Assembly (NCBI GenBank): GCA_001797335.1
Contig: MGPE01000002.1
Location: 48,248-112,247, forward strand
Reading direction: 5' to 3'
From: Deltaproteobacteria bacterium GWA2_38_16
GTDB taxonomy: Bacteria > Bdellovibrionota > JACOXK01 > 2-02-FULL-40-11
DNA: 64,000 bases
Shown piece after piece: positions 8,607 through 17,791 of this stretch; the first letter of the stretch is position 1, and each line of letters begins with the position of its first letter. The position numbers and the translations under genes are program-made. The notes under the pieces were generated by a model. It searched no databases. It was not told where the DNA came from and was given only the letters and a program-made list of their open reading frames with translations.

Positions 8607-10836
8607 AAGAACTCTCCCAAAGGGTTTTGAGGGGCATCATATCTATATCCACTCCTGGTTTCCAAACAAAGCGATACTGAGCAGTCACTTCACCCAGGAT
8701 TTCAAAGGGGGTGGAATGCCTTTCTACTACAGTTTTGAGCTGAGGTAAATAGGCTCCAGATACGCTCACCACCACTCTCGAGGGTGCTTCTATCAGCATG
8801 CTTATTTCTTCTTTTTTAGGTTCTTTTTTATTTGGATCTATTTTCACTCCCAGATTATTTTCAAAAGAAGATTCTAAAAGTGCCATAAGAAGTCCACCCT
8901 CAGAACAATCATGAGCAGAAGAAATTATTTTTTTTGAAATTAATTCTAAAAGAGCTTCTTGCACTTTCTTTTCAAGTTCCAAATTTAATGATGATAAGCT
9001 TTCTCCTAGAAGAATAATAACATCTCCAGCCTGTTTAAAACCATGAGTCATTCGTAATTCGATATTTGAGATAAGCCCTACCATTCCAATCGTGGGAGTC
9101 GGATAAATAGACTCGCCATTGGTTTCGTTATAAAAACTCACATTCCCACTCACCACCGGAATATTAAAATATTGACATGCATGGGAAATCCCTTCCACTG
9201 ATTTTTGAAACTGCCACATGATTTCGGGTTTTTCAGGATTTCCAAAATTAAGGCAATCTGTAAGCCCAATAGGAGTAGCCCCGACACAGGCTAAATTCCG
9301 GGCGGCTTCACAGACGGCCATTTGTGCACCTATGTAAGGATCCTCTTTACAATAAACGCTGTTACAATCCGTGGTAATGGCTAAGGCTTTTTTTGTACCC
9401 TTCACACGAATCACAGCGGCATCTCCTCCGGGGAGGATGACAGAGTCGTCTCGAACTTGATGATCGTATTGGCGATAGATCCAGCGGCGGGAGCAGAGAT
9501 TAGGGGAGGCTACAAGCATCTTAACAATGTCTTCTAGAGAAGATGACTCATCTACTCTGAGAGACCCTCTCGCAGGACGAGCGGGCATGGTTCCGGAGGA
9601 GAGCGAGTCCGAGAGGGAGCGCAAATTCCTCGCAGGGGAATTTGATAGCGTGTCGAGAAGAGTCGATGAGTCATCCTCTCTAGCAATATTGTTTGGTGCC
9701 TGCATAGGTCTCTCATACATCGGGGCGGCTTCGGTCAACGCTTTCACCGGAATATTGGCCACTTCTTTTCCCTTAAATTTCACCCGAAACCTTCCGTCAC
9801 CTGTCACCTTTCCAATCACCGCCATATCTAAATCCCATTTACGAAAGATTTTTTGAACATATTTCTCGTATCCCTTTTTCACCACCAAAAGCATTCGTTC
9901 TTGAGATTCCGACAGTAAAAATTCATAGGGAGTCATGTTTGTTTCTCGTGCCGGAATTTTTAAAAGATCAATAATAATTCCATTGCCACTACGTCCTGCC
10001 ATTTCTACCGATGAAGACGTCAGCCCAGCAGCACCCATATCTTGAATCCCTACCACATAGGTTTCTTTCATGACTTCTAAACACGCTTCTAATAATAATT
10101 TTTCAGTAAACGGATCTCCCACCTGCACCGTTGGTTTTTTGGATTGGGCTTTATCGTCAAATTCTTGAGAAGCCATCGTGGCTCCATGAATCCCATCTCT
10201 GCCCGTTTTAGATCCTACATAGATCACTGAATTTCCAACACCCTCTGCTCGACCTAAAAATATTTTATCTTTCTCGGCTATCCCCAAACAAAAAGCATTG
10301 ACCAAGGGATTTAAATTATAAGATTCATGAAAATAAACTTCCCCCCCAACAGTGGGACACCCAAAACAATTTCCATAGCCAGCGATTCCACGCACCACTC
10401 CTTCCACTAAAAATTTTGTTTTGGGATGAGCGGGAGAACCAAACCGAAGTGAATTTAAAAGTGCAACCGGACGTGCTCCCATCGTAAAAACATCGCGAAG
10501 AATTCCTCCTACTCCGGTAGCAGCTCCTTGATAAGGCTCTATAAAGGAGGGATGATTATGGCTTTCCATTTTGAATACTGCCACCTGATTATCTCCAATA
10601 TCCACCACTCCGGCATTTTCTCCAGGTCCCTGGACAACTCTTGGGCCTTTTGTTGGGAATTTTTTAAGATGAATCCTAGAACTTTTATAGCTACAATGCT
10701 CAGACCACATCACCGAAAAAACACCTAATTCTACACCATTAGGTTCTCTTTCTAAATACTTAATAATATTACTGTATTCTTCTTTAGTTAAGCCGTGAGA
10801 AGCAATAATTTCAGGCGTAATGGATGTGGGCGCCAT
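8587..10836 (-). CDS. purL: Phosphoribosylformylglycinamidine synthase large subunit, with embedded palindromic element
   Basis: PurL is the ATP-dependent synthetase that works with PurS and PurQ to make FGAM. The 749-residue small-PurL type begins with [14 protein letters not shown] and contains the AIR-synthase-like ATP regions [19 protein letters not shown] and AHDCSEGGL. Between the two halves, residues about 385-435 ([10 protein letters not shown] to [10 protein letters not shown]) are foreign: they are encoded by the GC-rich hairpin at 9534-9683, in frame, in a surface linker. PurF follows with a 20-base overlap. A TTGCTT/TACACT pair 17 bases apart upstream of the ATG may be the operon promoter. 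Confidence 0.96.
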   Translation of the reverse strand: MAPTSITPEIIASHGLTKEEYSNIIKYLEREPNGVELGVFSVMWSEHCSYKSSRIHLKKFPTKGPRVVQGPGENAGVVDIGDNQVAVFKMESHNHPSFIEPYQGAATGVGGILRDVFTMGARPVALLNSLRFGSPAHPKTKFLVEGVVRGIAGYGNCFGCPTVGGEVYFHESYNLNPLVNAFCLGIAEKDKIFLGRAEGVGNSVIYVGSKTGRDGIHGATMASQEFDDKAQSKKPTVQVGDPFTEKLLLEACLEVMKETYVVGIQDMGAAGLTSSSVEMAGRSGNGIIIDLLKIPARETNMTPYEFLLSESQERMLLVVKKGYEKYVQKIFRKWDLDMAVIGKVTGDGRFRVKFKGKEVANIPVKALTEAAPMYERPMQAPNNIAREDDSSTLLDTLSNSPARNLRSLSDSLSSGTMPARPARGSLRVDESSSLEDIVKMLVASPNLCSRRWIYRQYDHQVRDDSVILPGGDAAVIRVKGTKKALAITTDCNSVYCKEDPYIGAQMAVCEAARNLACVGATPIGLTDCLNFGNPEKPEIMWQFQKSVEGISHACQYFNIPVVSGNVSFYNETNGESIYPTPTIGMVGLISNIELRMTHGFKQAGDVIILLGESLSSLNLELEKKVQEALLELISKKIISSAHDCSEGGLLMALLESSFENNLGVKIDPNKKEPKKEEISMLIEAPSRVVVSVSGAYLPQLKTVVERHSTPFEILGEVTAQYRFVWKPGVDIDMMPLKTLWESSFEKLVC
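9534..9683. repeat. Palindromic in-frame element, copy A (inside purL)
   Basis: A 92-base GC-rich core (9563-9654, 57 of 92 bases G or C by hand count) is flanked by inverted arms 9534-9558 and 9659-9683 that pair at 23 of 25 positions. The core recurs inverted at 58812-58903 with one mismatch. The arms are unrelated to those of the other copy and encode purL-like residues on both sides (REDDSS and RVDESSS). The whole unit is 150 bases, a multiple of three, and purL stays open through it. The closest known analogue is the Rickettsia palindromic element, which also inserts in frame into conserved genes; sequence relationship to it is not implied. Confidence 0.9.
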
Positions 10837-10878
10837 AGGTTTGGCAGGAGTGTAGCGAAACTAGAGGCAAAAAGCAAA

Positions 10879-12495
10879 TTACTGATTACTCCGGTTCACT
10901 TCTGTTTTCACCTGAATAAAATCATTTTGAAGGAGATGACCATCATCAAGAAGATCATCATGGTTAACTCTATTGATGACGACACCCGTCTCTAATTTTT
11001 GAAATATACAATTTTGGATAGAAATACCGCTGACTTGAGCTCTATCATTATCATTGAGACGATCCACTCGTCCAATCTGCACTCCTGTACCCAAATGCCT
11101 TTCTTCATTATCCAATACTCGACTTCCATCAAACGTTAATCCATGGAGAATAATATTAGACACTCCATTAATCCAAACTGCAGCGGTAGCAACCTGTCCA
11201 TTATTTTTAACACTTTTAATCATGGGGTGCTTACCTGACTGAGCACGAATATAAATATGATACTTCCCCGTACTTCTATTATTAGAACTAAAACTAAAAG
11301 GTTCATAGACTTCATCATCTTGAATTTCAATCACTACATCTTTTCCACCACCAAAATTTTCTAGACGTAGAGGAACTCCATAACTTATTGCATCTGCTAA
11401 ATTATTAAAGCGACATCCGTCACTGGCGCGAGACTGCTGAGTAATATTTTTTCTGATAATGACTGGCTTAAAACTAAGGGGAGAATGAGTACACATACTA
11501 TCCGTCAAAGAACCTGAAGGACCAGGCATTGTTGTTCCTGTGCTTTCTTCTCCCGCCGTCTCTTCTGCTACAACTTCTGCCTGAGCTTGCACAGAATTAT
11601 TACAGTCATTATCAGGGTTGAAAGGACATGGATCTTCTCCATTTTCTCGCAGAGTATCACTGTCATCGTCATCATCACAGGCATCTCCTTGGGAATCCGT
11701 ATCAAAATCATTTTGATCATTATTCGCTACAAGAGGGCAATTATCCTCATTATCTAAAATAAAATCGTCATCATCATTATTATCACAAGCGTTACCTTGG
11801 CCATCCGAGTCTTGGTTAGCTTGATCCCTATTAGTCACAAGCGGGCAATTATCCTCATTATCGGGCTTTCCATCCCCGTCTCCATCTGGCAAATCCACAG
11901 TTGCCGTATTACCTGCTGGCTCTTCTGTCATGTTTTCTTCCGTATTCGTATTGGAAGCAGTATCAGATACAGCTTCTTGCACCACAAATGTAAACTTCTT
12001 ATTTGGCGCCAAAGATTTTCCTGCTATATCCATAAAAGACTCTTTAAAAGTGATAGTTATCTTTTCTCCTGCTGATAAAGAAATATTTGAAAAATTAAAG
12101 CGAAGCTCTCTATTCCCTCCTTTCACAAGAACAGTGGGAGCAAGCGCTCTTCCATCACTCTCTCGAATCACATCAATATAGCTTAGGTGATCTATGGCTG
12201 GATCTATGTCACTTTGTAACTGAAAAACGAGGTTACATTCTGGCGGTATTTGAAAAATTTCTTCACCCTCAGATGGTCTTTCCTGAACTCCTGTCGATTC
12301 ATCAATAAATCCATCGTACGAAATGTTTTCTTCTATAATAGGCTGTATAGATATAGTATCCTCGCCTGTTTCTGTCTGAGATGCGCTTCCTGCGCTGCTA
12401 CTCCCTCCACTTCCACTTCCACCTCCTCCACCTCCACCACAGGTAGTGAGTGCCCCTAAAAAAACAAGAAGTAAAATTGTTGATAAAAACTTCAT
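10879..12495 (-). CDS. Lipoprotein with Ig-like, thrombospondin type 3 and short beta-helix regions
   Basis: The 538-residue protein starts with a lipoprotein signal, lipobox LTTC, followed by a polyglycine/serine tether. Residues about 85-175 look like an SbsA-type Ig-like domain (LSAGEKITITFKESFMDIAG). Residues about 200-300 carry calcium-binding thrombospondin type 3 repeats (DGDGDGKPDNEDNCPLVTN and relatives). The C-terminal part (NIILHGLTFDGS, VSGISIQNCIFQKL) resembles the first rungs of a right-handed beta-helix, but it ends after a few, so the helix may be truncated. It is likely anchored in the outer membrane. It lies 42 bases upstream of purL on the same strand. The function is unknown. 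Confidence 0.75.
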   Translation of the reverse strand: MKFLSTILLLVFLGALTTCGGGGGGGSGSGGSSSAGSASQTETGEDTISIQPIIEENISYDGFIDESTGVQERPSEGEEIFQIPPECNLVFQLQSDIDPAIDHLSYIDVIRESDGRALAPTVLVKGGNRELRFNFSNISLSAGEKITITFKESFMDIAGKSLAPNKKFTFVVQEAVSDTASNTNTEENMTEEPAGNTATVDLPDGDGDGKPDNEDNCPLVTNRDQANQDSDGQGNACDNNDDDDFILDNEDNCPLVANNDQNDFDTDSQGDACDDDDDSDTLRENGEDPCPFNPDNDCNNSVQAQAEVVAEETAGEESTGTTMPGPSGSLTDSMCTHSPLSFKPVIIRKNITQQSRASDGCRFNNLADAISYGVPLRLENFGGGKDVVIEIQDDEVYEPFSFSSNNRSTGKYHIYIRAQSGKHPMIKSVKNNGQVATAAVWINGVSNIILHGLTFDGSRVLDNEERHLGTGVQIGRVDRLNDNDRAQVSGISIQNCIFQKLETGVVINRVNHDDLLDDGHLLQNDFIQVKTEVNRSNQ

Positions 12496-12517
12496 AAAAC
12501 AATAAACGTACCACTTA
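12490..12517 (-). promoter_or_regulatory. Duplicated leader before the 538-residue lipoprotein
   Basis: These 28 bases match the leader of the neighbouring lipoprotein gene (16404-16431) at 24 of 28 positions, including the start codon and the first codon. Neither leader contains a recognisable ribosome binding site before ATG. A copied promoter-leader unit is the simplest explanation, although here the -10 palindrome of the other copy has been reduced to an A/T run. Confidence 0.5.
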
Positions 12518-12530
12518 AAATTTAAAAACC

Positions 12531-13575
12531 CTATGGGAACACCACTGACACAGGGGTTGATCTTTCAATTTGTGTTCCATCTCCCAGTTGACCAATGCTA
12601 TTCATTCCCCAACACTTAGCTACATCATTTTGAATGGCACACGTGTGAGAATCTCCTGCTGAAATCGCTTGAGCCCCTGCTGAAATAGCGGGAGCACCAA
12701 AAGATCCAAAGTTATTTCCAAGTCGACCGTTGGCACTATATCCATAACACTTTGCAGCACCGTTAGACATTAAACACGTATGTTGGTTGCCTGCTGAAAT
12801 GGCTGCTACACCAGCGGAATAGTTATAAGCCCATGACACTTGACCAACGTTATTCATCCCCCAACATTTGGCAGCGCCATTTTGAATCGCACAGGTGTGA
12901 TAATTCCCCGCCGAAATGGCTTGAACCGCAACACCAGAAGTAAGCCCAGAATACTGCTGGGAAACTGCGGTGGGCGTTAAGGACATATATCCCGCCGAAT
13001 ACCCCAGTTGATTTGTTATTGTTTGACCATTATCGTTTCTCCCCCAACACTTGGCTGCACCATTGTGAATGGCACAGGTATGATAACCCCCTACTGAAAT
13101 GGCTGTAACACCAGAATTTAACCCAGCCACTTGAACGGGGGTTAATCTGATGCCCCCCATTGTTCCATCCCCCACTTGGCCATAATTATTCTTCCCCCAA
13201 CATTTTGCTGCACCATTGTGAATGGCGCAGGTATGATTTTCCCCTGCTGAAATGGCTGTAACGCCGGACTCTAACCCAAAAACTGGGAAAGGAGTTAATT
13301 GAGGAACCCCTATGGTTTGATTCCCCAGTTGCCCACCGCTATTATCTCCCCAACACTTGGCTGCACCGTTTTGAATGGCACAGGTGCGATAGCTCCCTCC
13401 TGCTGAAATGGCTGTTACACCAGAAGTAAGATCTGAAACAGAAATAGGGTTAGGGTGAGGACTACCGTCTTGCATCCCATTTCCCAATTGTCCATAACCA
13501 TTAAATCCCCAACACCACGCCGCTCCCTCTTTAATCGTACAGCTGTGGCCACCTCCTGCAGTGATGACATAAACG
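12531..13575 (-). repeat. Seven RCC1/beta-propeller repeats
   Basis: Seven repeats encode variants of AISAGxxHTCAIxNGAAKCWG followed by a GQLG-type turn. The first (GAAWCWGFNGYGQLG) and the last (DVAKCWGMNSIGQLGDG) are the most divergent; the middle ones are nearly identical even at the nucleotide level, which suggests recent expansion or gene conversion. Confidence 0.85.
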
Positions 13576-16409
13576 GGAACTTGGATCGAAACAGGGAGCT
13601 GCCCAGTTAAAAACGTTCTATTGGTTCCAATATTCGCTGAAACTTGTAAAGTGGTGGACCCTGCTTGAGTGCTTTTAAAATAAAAATCTATAGATGATGG
13701 CCCGCCTGGTGAGGATAGGCTCACAGGATAAGAAGAGCTACAATTTAAATCATTATAAAACATACCATTGCTCTCCAAACTTTGAAAACCAACAGAACTG
13801 GATTGATAATAAGACGTTGGATTTAAATACTCATCTTTAAAGGTGGCAGTAAATTTCGTACATTGATTTGTAGAAAAAGTGGTTTTAGCGCCAGTCACTG
13901 AAATAGTAGACGGCCATCTTGGATTAACAGCAATTGAAAAACTTTGTTCAGGAAAAATATTTCGAACCTGCGCTTTGACAGTTAAAATTGCTGCTTTTGT
14001 AGGTTTAAAAAAGAAAGGCGTCATGGATTGTCCTTGAGGTATAGTAATCGAATACCATTTCACTGATGAATCACTAGATGTATCAAGAGGTAAGTTCTCG
14101 CTACAATCACTCAGAGAAGAAAAACTGGCACTATCCTCTGGATCAACAGAAAGAGAGAGTACGTAAGAGGTAGAAGATGTTGTATCATTCCCATTTTGGT
14201 CTTTAAGTGTGACGTGATATGGCTGACAATTTCCTGCTCCTAGAGAGGAAGCCGTATTCGTAGGCCCGTAATCAATGAGAAGCCTAGTAGGAACATCAGG
14301 ATTCACCGTAACACTTAATGATGCTGATAACGCAGAATAATAACTATTGAGAAGAAAAGTTTCGGCTTTTAAATCTTTTAAATAAAATGTTTTTTGAGAT
14401 TCATTGTTAAACGCTAAAAAATTAATTGGAGTTTGTGACTGCTCACACGCTGATAGATCACTATAAAACAAAGCCTGACCTCCTCCACCATTCAATGAGA
14501 TATACGCTTGTTGCAAAGGAGAAAGATTCCCATGCTCATCTTTAATGGAAAGGGTATAGCTACCACACCTTCCAGCAGTTAATACGGTGGTTCCTCCTGT
14601 AAATGATATGTTTTGGGGTGAAGCGGCCACAATAGGAACCGTTAAGGTAGCTGCCGTTAACTGTTGGGCTTTATCAGAAATTTTTAAATAGACCTCTTCA
14701 ACCTGGGTATCTTTTACATAAACGGTGATCGTATCGTGATCTTTTGGAATCGTGATCGTAGAGTTAAGGATAGGATCAGAAGTGCAACTTCCATCTGAAT
14801 AAAACGTCACATTAGAACTGTTTGAAAGAAGATTCAGTGACACATCTTGAGAAACTTTCGAAAGATTACCATAAGTATCTTTGCTCTTAATAATATAAGG
14901 AGAACAGTTCCCAGCAACAATTTGGGGTAGCCCACTCAGTTCAAGCCAAGAGGGAGCTTCGGGCATTACTAATACGGTAGATGAAATGTCAGAAAATCCA
15001 TTTGCCTGGACAACAAATGTAGACCATTCTGCTCTTGTATCTTTAAAATAAAAACTCTTTTCTTTTTCTCTCACTAAAATGTTAAAGCCAGTGATGGTGT
15101 CACCGCTACACGTAGAATCAGAAGCACCATACAATTTCCCCGATCCAATATGATCCCTATTTAAAGCAATATGTATACCATCAACACTCACGCTGCTTGG
15201 ATTTCCATATTGATCTTTCGCAATGATTTTATATTCCTTACAAACTCCTGCCATGACATAAGAGGCCATTACCATAAATTGTGATACCACATCGGGTTGA
15301 ACATCCATCGTGACAGTTCCATCCACAAATCCAGCAGCCGAAGCTTTAAGCTCAGTAGGCTGAGCCAACGTCGGCTTAAAATAGAGAGCCATTGAATCTT
15401 TTCCTAGAGCTAAAGTGACAGTTGAAGAAATATTCACCCCATTATTGCAATCGTCCTGTGATAAAAATACTCCTTGTGAAAGCTGTATGGGAGTTTCTTG
15501 GGAAACAGTAGAGGGATTGCTATTCGAATCTACAGAAGAAAGAGTATAGGCACTACACTCCCCCGCTCGAATAGACTGCGATCCACTCACCAATAGCTTC
15601 GCTGCATCTGCGGCAACACTTGCAATGGAACGTTGGGCAGACTGAAGCCCCTCTTTTGAAGCCGTCAGAGTAAATAGGTTTGCAGCCAAATTTTTTAGAT
15701 AAAAAGAATTATTTTGAGGAGAAAGAACTGAAGTAGAATTCGTACAGGCAGCATCACTATAAAAAATAGCAGATCCCCCGACAATAATTATATCTTGAGA
15801 AAGGGATAAAATATTGTCGTATTGATCCATGACAATAACGCTATACGGGCCTTCGCAGTCTCCCGCTTTAATGCTCTCTTTCCCTCCTTGAAGTAAAAGC
15901 TTTTTCGCTGCCCCTGCTGATATATCAATTGAAAAAGGAGCTTTGAGAGTCAGCCCTGCCGCTTGAACCTTAAGGGAAAAAGTTCCTACCTTTGTGCTTT
16001 TTAGATAAAAACTGTGTGAGCTTGTCCCTTTTAAAAGAATTAAATTTGGTGTTGAACTTGAACAGTTTTTATCTGAAAAAAAAGTGGTGTTTATAGCATC
16101 TATGGGAACAATAGTCGTATCACTTAAAACATTTAAGGCATTACTACCCTTAGAATCCAGAGATTGAACTGTGTAAGGCCCACTACAATCATCAGCTGTC
16201 ATTTGAGCTATTCCCTCCAGCAACAGCTGAGTGGGAGACTGCTCAGAAGAAGCTTGTGGGGCCGCACTTGAAACAATAGCCCCCATACTTCCTGATGGAA
16301 CACTCCCACCTCCTCCACTTCCACCACAGGCAGAAAGCATGCCTAAAAAAATAAGCCAAGACATCCGCATAGGATGTCGTTTTAAAGATATTTTTTCTAA
16401 AGACTTCAT
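12531..16409 (-). CDS. Giant RCC1-repeat lipoprotein with eight cysteine-paired domains
   Basis: The 1292-residue product has a lipoprotein signal with lipobox LSAC followed by a glycine-rich tether. Eight copies of a roughly 100-110-residue domain follow; each begins near an A-G-x-C-x-x-Y core, continues with a D-x-x-G-N motif, and has a second cysteine after a tyrosine/phenylalanine-serine-aspartate stretch, so one disulfide per domain is likely. The C-terminal 350 residues are seven RCC1-type beta-propeller blades with the repeated HTCAIQNGAAKCWG, again with paired cysteines. ATG 16409 is preferred to the GTG at 16421. Expected location is the outer membrane or surface; a binding or adhesive role is inferred, not shown. 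Confidence 0.8.
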   Translation of the reverse strand: MKSLEKISLKRHPMRMSWLIFLGMLSACGGSGGGGSVPSGSMGAIVSSAAPQASSEQSPTQLLLEGIAQMTADDCSGPYTVQSLDSKGSNALNVLSDTTIVPIDAINTTFFSDKNCSSSTPNLILLKGTSSHSFYLKSTKVGTFSLKVQAAGLTLKAPFSIDISAGAAKKLLLQGGKESIKAGDCEGPYSVIVMDQYDNILSLSQDIIIVGGSAIFYSDAACTNSTSVLSPQNNSFYLKNLAANLFTLTASKEGLQSAQRSIASVAADAAKLLVSGSQSIRAGECSAYTLSSVDSNSNPSTVSQETPIQLSQGVFLSQDDCNNGVNISSTVTLALGKDSMALYFKPTLAQPTELKASAAGFVDGTVTMDVQPDVVSQFMVMASYVMAGVCKEYKIIAKDQYGNPSSVSVDGIHIALNRDHIGSGKLYGASDSTCSGDTITGFNILVREKEKSFYFKDTRAEWSTFVVQANGFSDISSTVLVMPEAPSWLELSGLPQIVAGNCSPYIIKSKDTYGNLSKVSQDVSLNLLSNSSNVTFYSDGSCTSDPILNSTITIPKDHDTITVYVKDTQVEEVYLKISDKAQQLTAATLTVPIVAASPQNISFTGGTTVLTAGRCGSYTLSIKDEHGNLSPLQQAYISLNGGGGQALFYSDLSACEQSQTPINFLAFNNESQKTFYLKDLKAETFLLNSYYSALSASLSVTVNPDVPTRLLIDYGPTNTASSLGAGNCQPYHVTLKDQNGNDTTSSTSYVLSLSVDPEDSASFSSLSDCSENLPLDTSSDSSVKWYSITIPQGQSMTPFFFKPTKAAILTVKAQVRNIFPEQSFSIAVNPRWPSTISVTGAKTTFSTNQCTKFTATFKDEYLNPTSYYQSSSVGFQSLESNGMFYNDLNCSSSYPVSLSSPGGPSSIDFYFKSTQAGSTTLQVSANIGTNRTFLTGQLPVSIQVPVYVITAGGGHSCTIKEGAAWCWGFNGYGQLGNGMQDGSPHPNPISVSDLTSGVTAISAGGSYRTCAIQNGAAKCWGDNSGGQLGNQTIGVPQLTPFPVFGLESGVTAISAGENHTCAIHNGAAKCWGKNNYGQVGDGTMGGIRLTPVQVAGLNSGVTAISVGGYHTCAIHNGAAKCWGRNDNGQTITNQLGYSAGYMSLTPTAVSQQYSGLTSGVAVQAISAGNYHTCAIQNGAAKCWGMNNVGQVSWAYNYSAGVAAISAGNQHTCLMSNGAAKCYGYSANGRLGNNFGSFGAPAISAGAQAISAGDSHTCAIQNDVAKCWGMNSIGQLGDGTQIERSTPVSVVFP

Positions 16410-16467
16410 AAAACAACTCACGTACCGCTTATACTTTTAAGTATAAGCCGAACTAAAAATATTTCAA
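16404..16467 (-). promoter_or_regulatory. Promoter, palindrome and leader of the RCC1 lipoprotein
   Basis: On the minus strand TTGAAA (16467-16462) and TATACT (16445-16440) lie 16 bases apart, a strong vegetative promoter. The -10 box is inside a palindrome at 16427-16448 with perfect 10-base arms (GCTTATACTT and AAGTATAAGC), a likely operator. The leader 16404-16431 is shared with the next lipoprotein gene at 24 of 28 positions. No ribosome binding site precedes the ATG. Confidence 0.6.
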
Positions 16468-16517
16468 ATTTTTATCGATATTTTTTGCATTAATTTTAAA
16501 TTAAGCTCTTGCCTTTC

Positions 16518-16910
16518 ATGAGGGCTTCATTAAACTCTCATCCGATGATTTCGACATTGCTTTTTATTGCCCTCACTGCTTTTTTAGACCCCTGGTCTGT
16601 GACAGAAAAAGCACCGGTGATGAAAGAAGAGGGATTTTGGAATCAACGGTTTGAATATGGATTTTATTTTTATCAAAAAGTCTTGAGCCCTGCAGATGGA
16701 GCTAGATGTGGAATGTACCCCACCTGCGCTGATTATGGATACCAGGCCATTCAAAAACATGGGCCTCTTCTGGGCGGGTGGATGGCGACCGACAGATACA
16801 TGAGAGATAATGGGCGTGGTAATTCTTTTTATTCTCTTATTGAAAAATTTGGACATCGAAGACTTTTTGATCCAGTCTCTGCAAATGACTTTTGGTTTAC
16901 AGCACCATGA
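16518..16910 (+). CDS. YidD-like protein with N-terminal signal or membrane segment
   Basis: The 130-residue product contains a YidD (DUF37) core: YQKVLSPADGARCGMYPTC, then ADYGYQAIQKHGPLLGGWMA and the R of TDRYMRD. YidD is a small factor linked to the YidC/Sec membrane-insertion machinery. Two of the usual cysteines are kept (C-x5-C), but the later RC-x-P of YidD is absent. Unlike ordinary YidD it carries an N-terminal hydrophobic stretch (MISTLLFIALTAFL) that reads as a signal peptide or anchor. The start is uncertain: TTG 16509, ATG 16518 and ATG 16545 are all possible and none has a good ribosome binding site. It is coupled by ATGA to the next gene. Confidence 0.65.
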   Translation: MRASLNSHPMISTLLFIALTAFLDPWSVTEKAPVMKEEGFWNQRFEYGFYFYQKVLSPADGARCGMYPTCADYGYQAIQKHGPLLGGWMATDRYMRDNGRGNSFYSLIEKFGHRRLFDPVSANDFWFTAP

Positions 16911-17791
16911 AAAAAATATTTTTTTTCTTCATGTTTTTTTCATTCCTTCCTCTGTCTTTATTTTCCAAAGACAGCCCAGAACAGATCCTACAGTTTGGCA
17001 ATCATCTCTATCAAGAAGAAGACTACTACCGAGCCATCACTGAATATAAACGTTTTTTATATTTTTATCCAAAACACCCCCAAAATTCACACACTGAATT
17101 TCAAATCGGATACTCTTATCTTAAGGGAGAAAAATGGGAGGCCGCTCTCCCCTATTTTCAAAAATTATCCACTGATTTTCCACATACAAGGCTTGGGGAA
17201 AACTCTTTTTTTTCCATTGCCCATACTCACTTTCTTTCTAAAAAATACAAAGCCGCACAGGAAACATGGAATGAGTTTCAAGAGCGTTATCCAAAAAGTT
17301 CACTGAATGACATTGCATGGTATCAAAAAGGGTGGGCTTATTTTTTCCAGGAAAAAACCAAAGAAGCAACCCAAGAACTCTCTCTCATTAAAAATCCTTC
17401 TCTCAAAAACAAAGCCATGCTTCTTTCGACAGAAATTGAAAAGTGGCACACACTCCCCTATCGATCTCCCTTTTTAGCCGGAATGTTTTCAGCAATGCTC
17501 CCAGGCTTGGGCCAATGGTATGACGGCCGATTTTGGGATGGTATGTCGGCACTTGTGGTAAATAGCATGTTCGCCTATGGAATATATGCGACTTGGAGAG
17601 ATGAGCACTATGTCGCTTTTGGCATCGTCACTTTCTTAGCCAGCGGATTTTATGGAGGAAATATTTTTTCTGCAGTCTCTTCTGCCCACAAATTTAACCG
17701 AAACGTCAAAGAATCTAAATGGCAGATTCTTCAAAAAAAATATGGCGTTAATCTGGAGTGGAATGGAAATTCACTTACAATTAAATTTTAA
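16907..17791 (+). CDS. TPR-repeat protein with C-terminal membrane domain
   Basis: The 294-residue product starts at the ATG that overlaps the preceding stop (16907-16910). It has a signal peptide or anchor (FFFFMFFSFLPLSLFS), then BamD/YbgF-like tetratricopeptide repeats to about residue 185 (GNHLYQEEDYYRAITEYKRF, FQIGYSYLKGEKWEAALPYF). The C-terminal part has two or three membrane segments opening with MLPGLGQWYDGRFWDGM, a PGLGQ motif seen in DUF5683-like membrane proteins. It is probably a periplasmic scaffold anchored in the inner membrane and a partner of the YidD-like protein. Its stop shares TTAA with the stop of the convergent toxin gene. Confidence 0.65.
   Translation: MKKIFFFFMFFSFLPLSLFSKDSPEQILQFGNHLYQEEDYYRAITEYKRFLYFYPKHPQNSHTEFQIGYSYLKGEKWEAALPYFQKLSTDFPHTRLGENSFFSIAHTHFLSKKYKAAQETWNEFQERYPKSSLNDIAWYQKGWAYFFQEKTKEATQELSLIKNPSLKNKAMLLSTEIEKWHTLPYRSPFLAGMFSAMLPGLGQWYDGRFWDGMSALVVNSMFAYGIYATWRDEHYVAFGIVTFLASGFYGGNIFSAVSSAHKFNRNVKESKWQILQKKYGVNLEWNGNSLTIKF

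Noticed and set aside
9527-9856. Plus-strand ORF of 109 codons across the purL element
   Set aside because: It is antisense to purL and exists because the element core is open on both strands; no start signal or family match.
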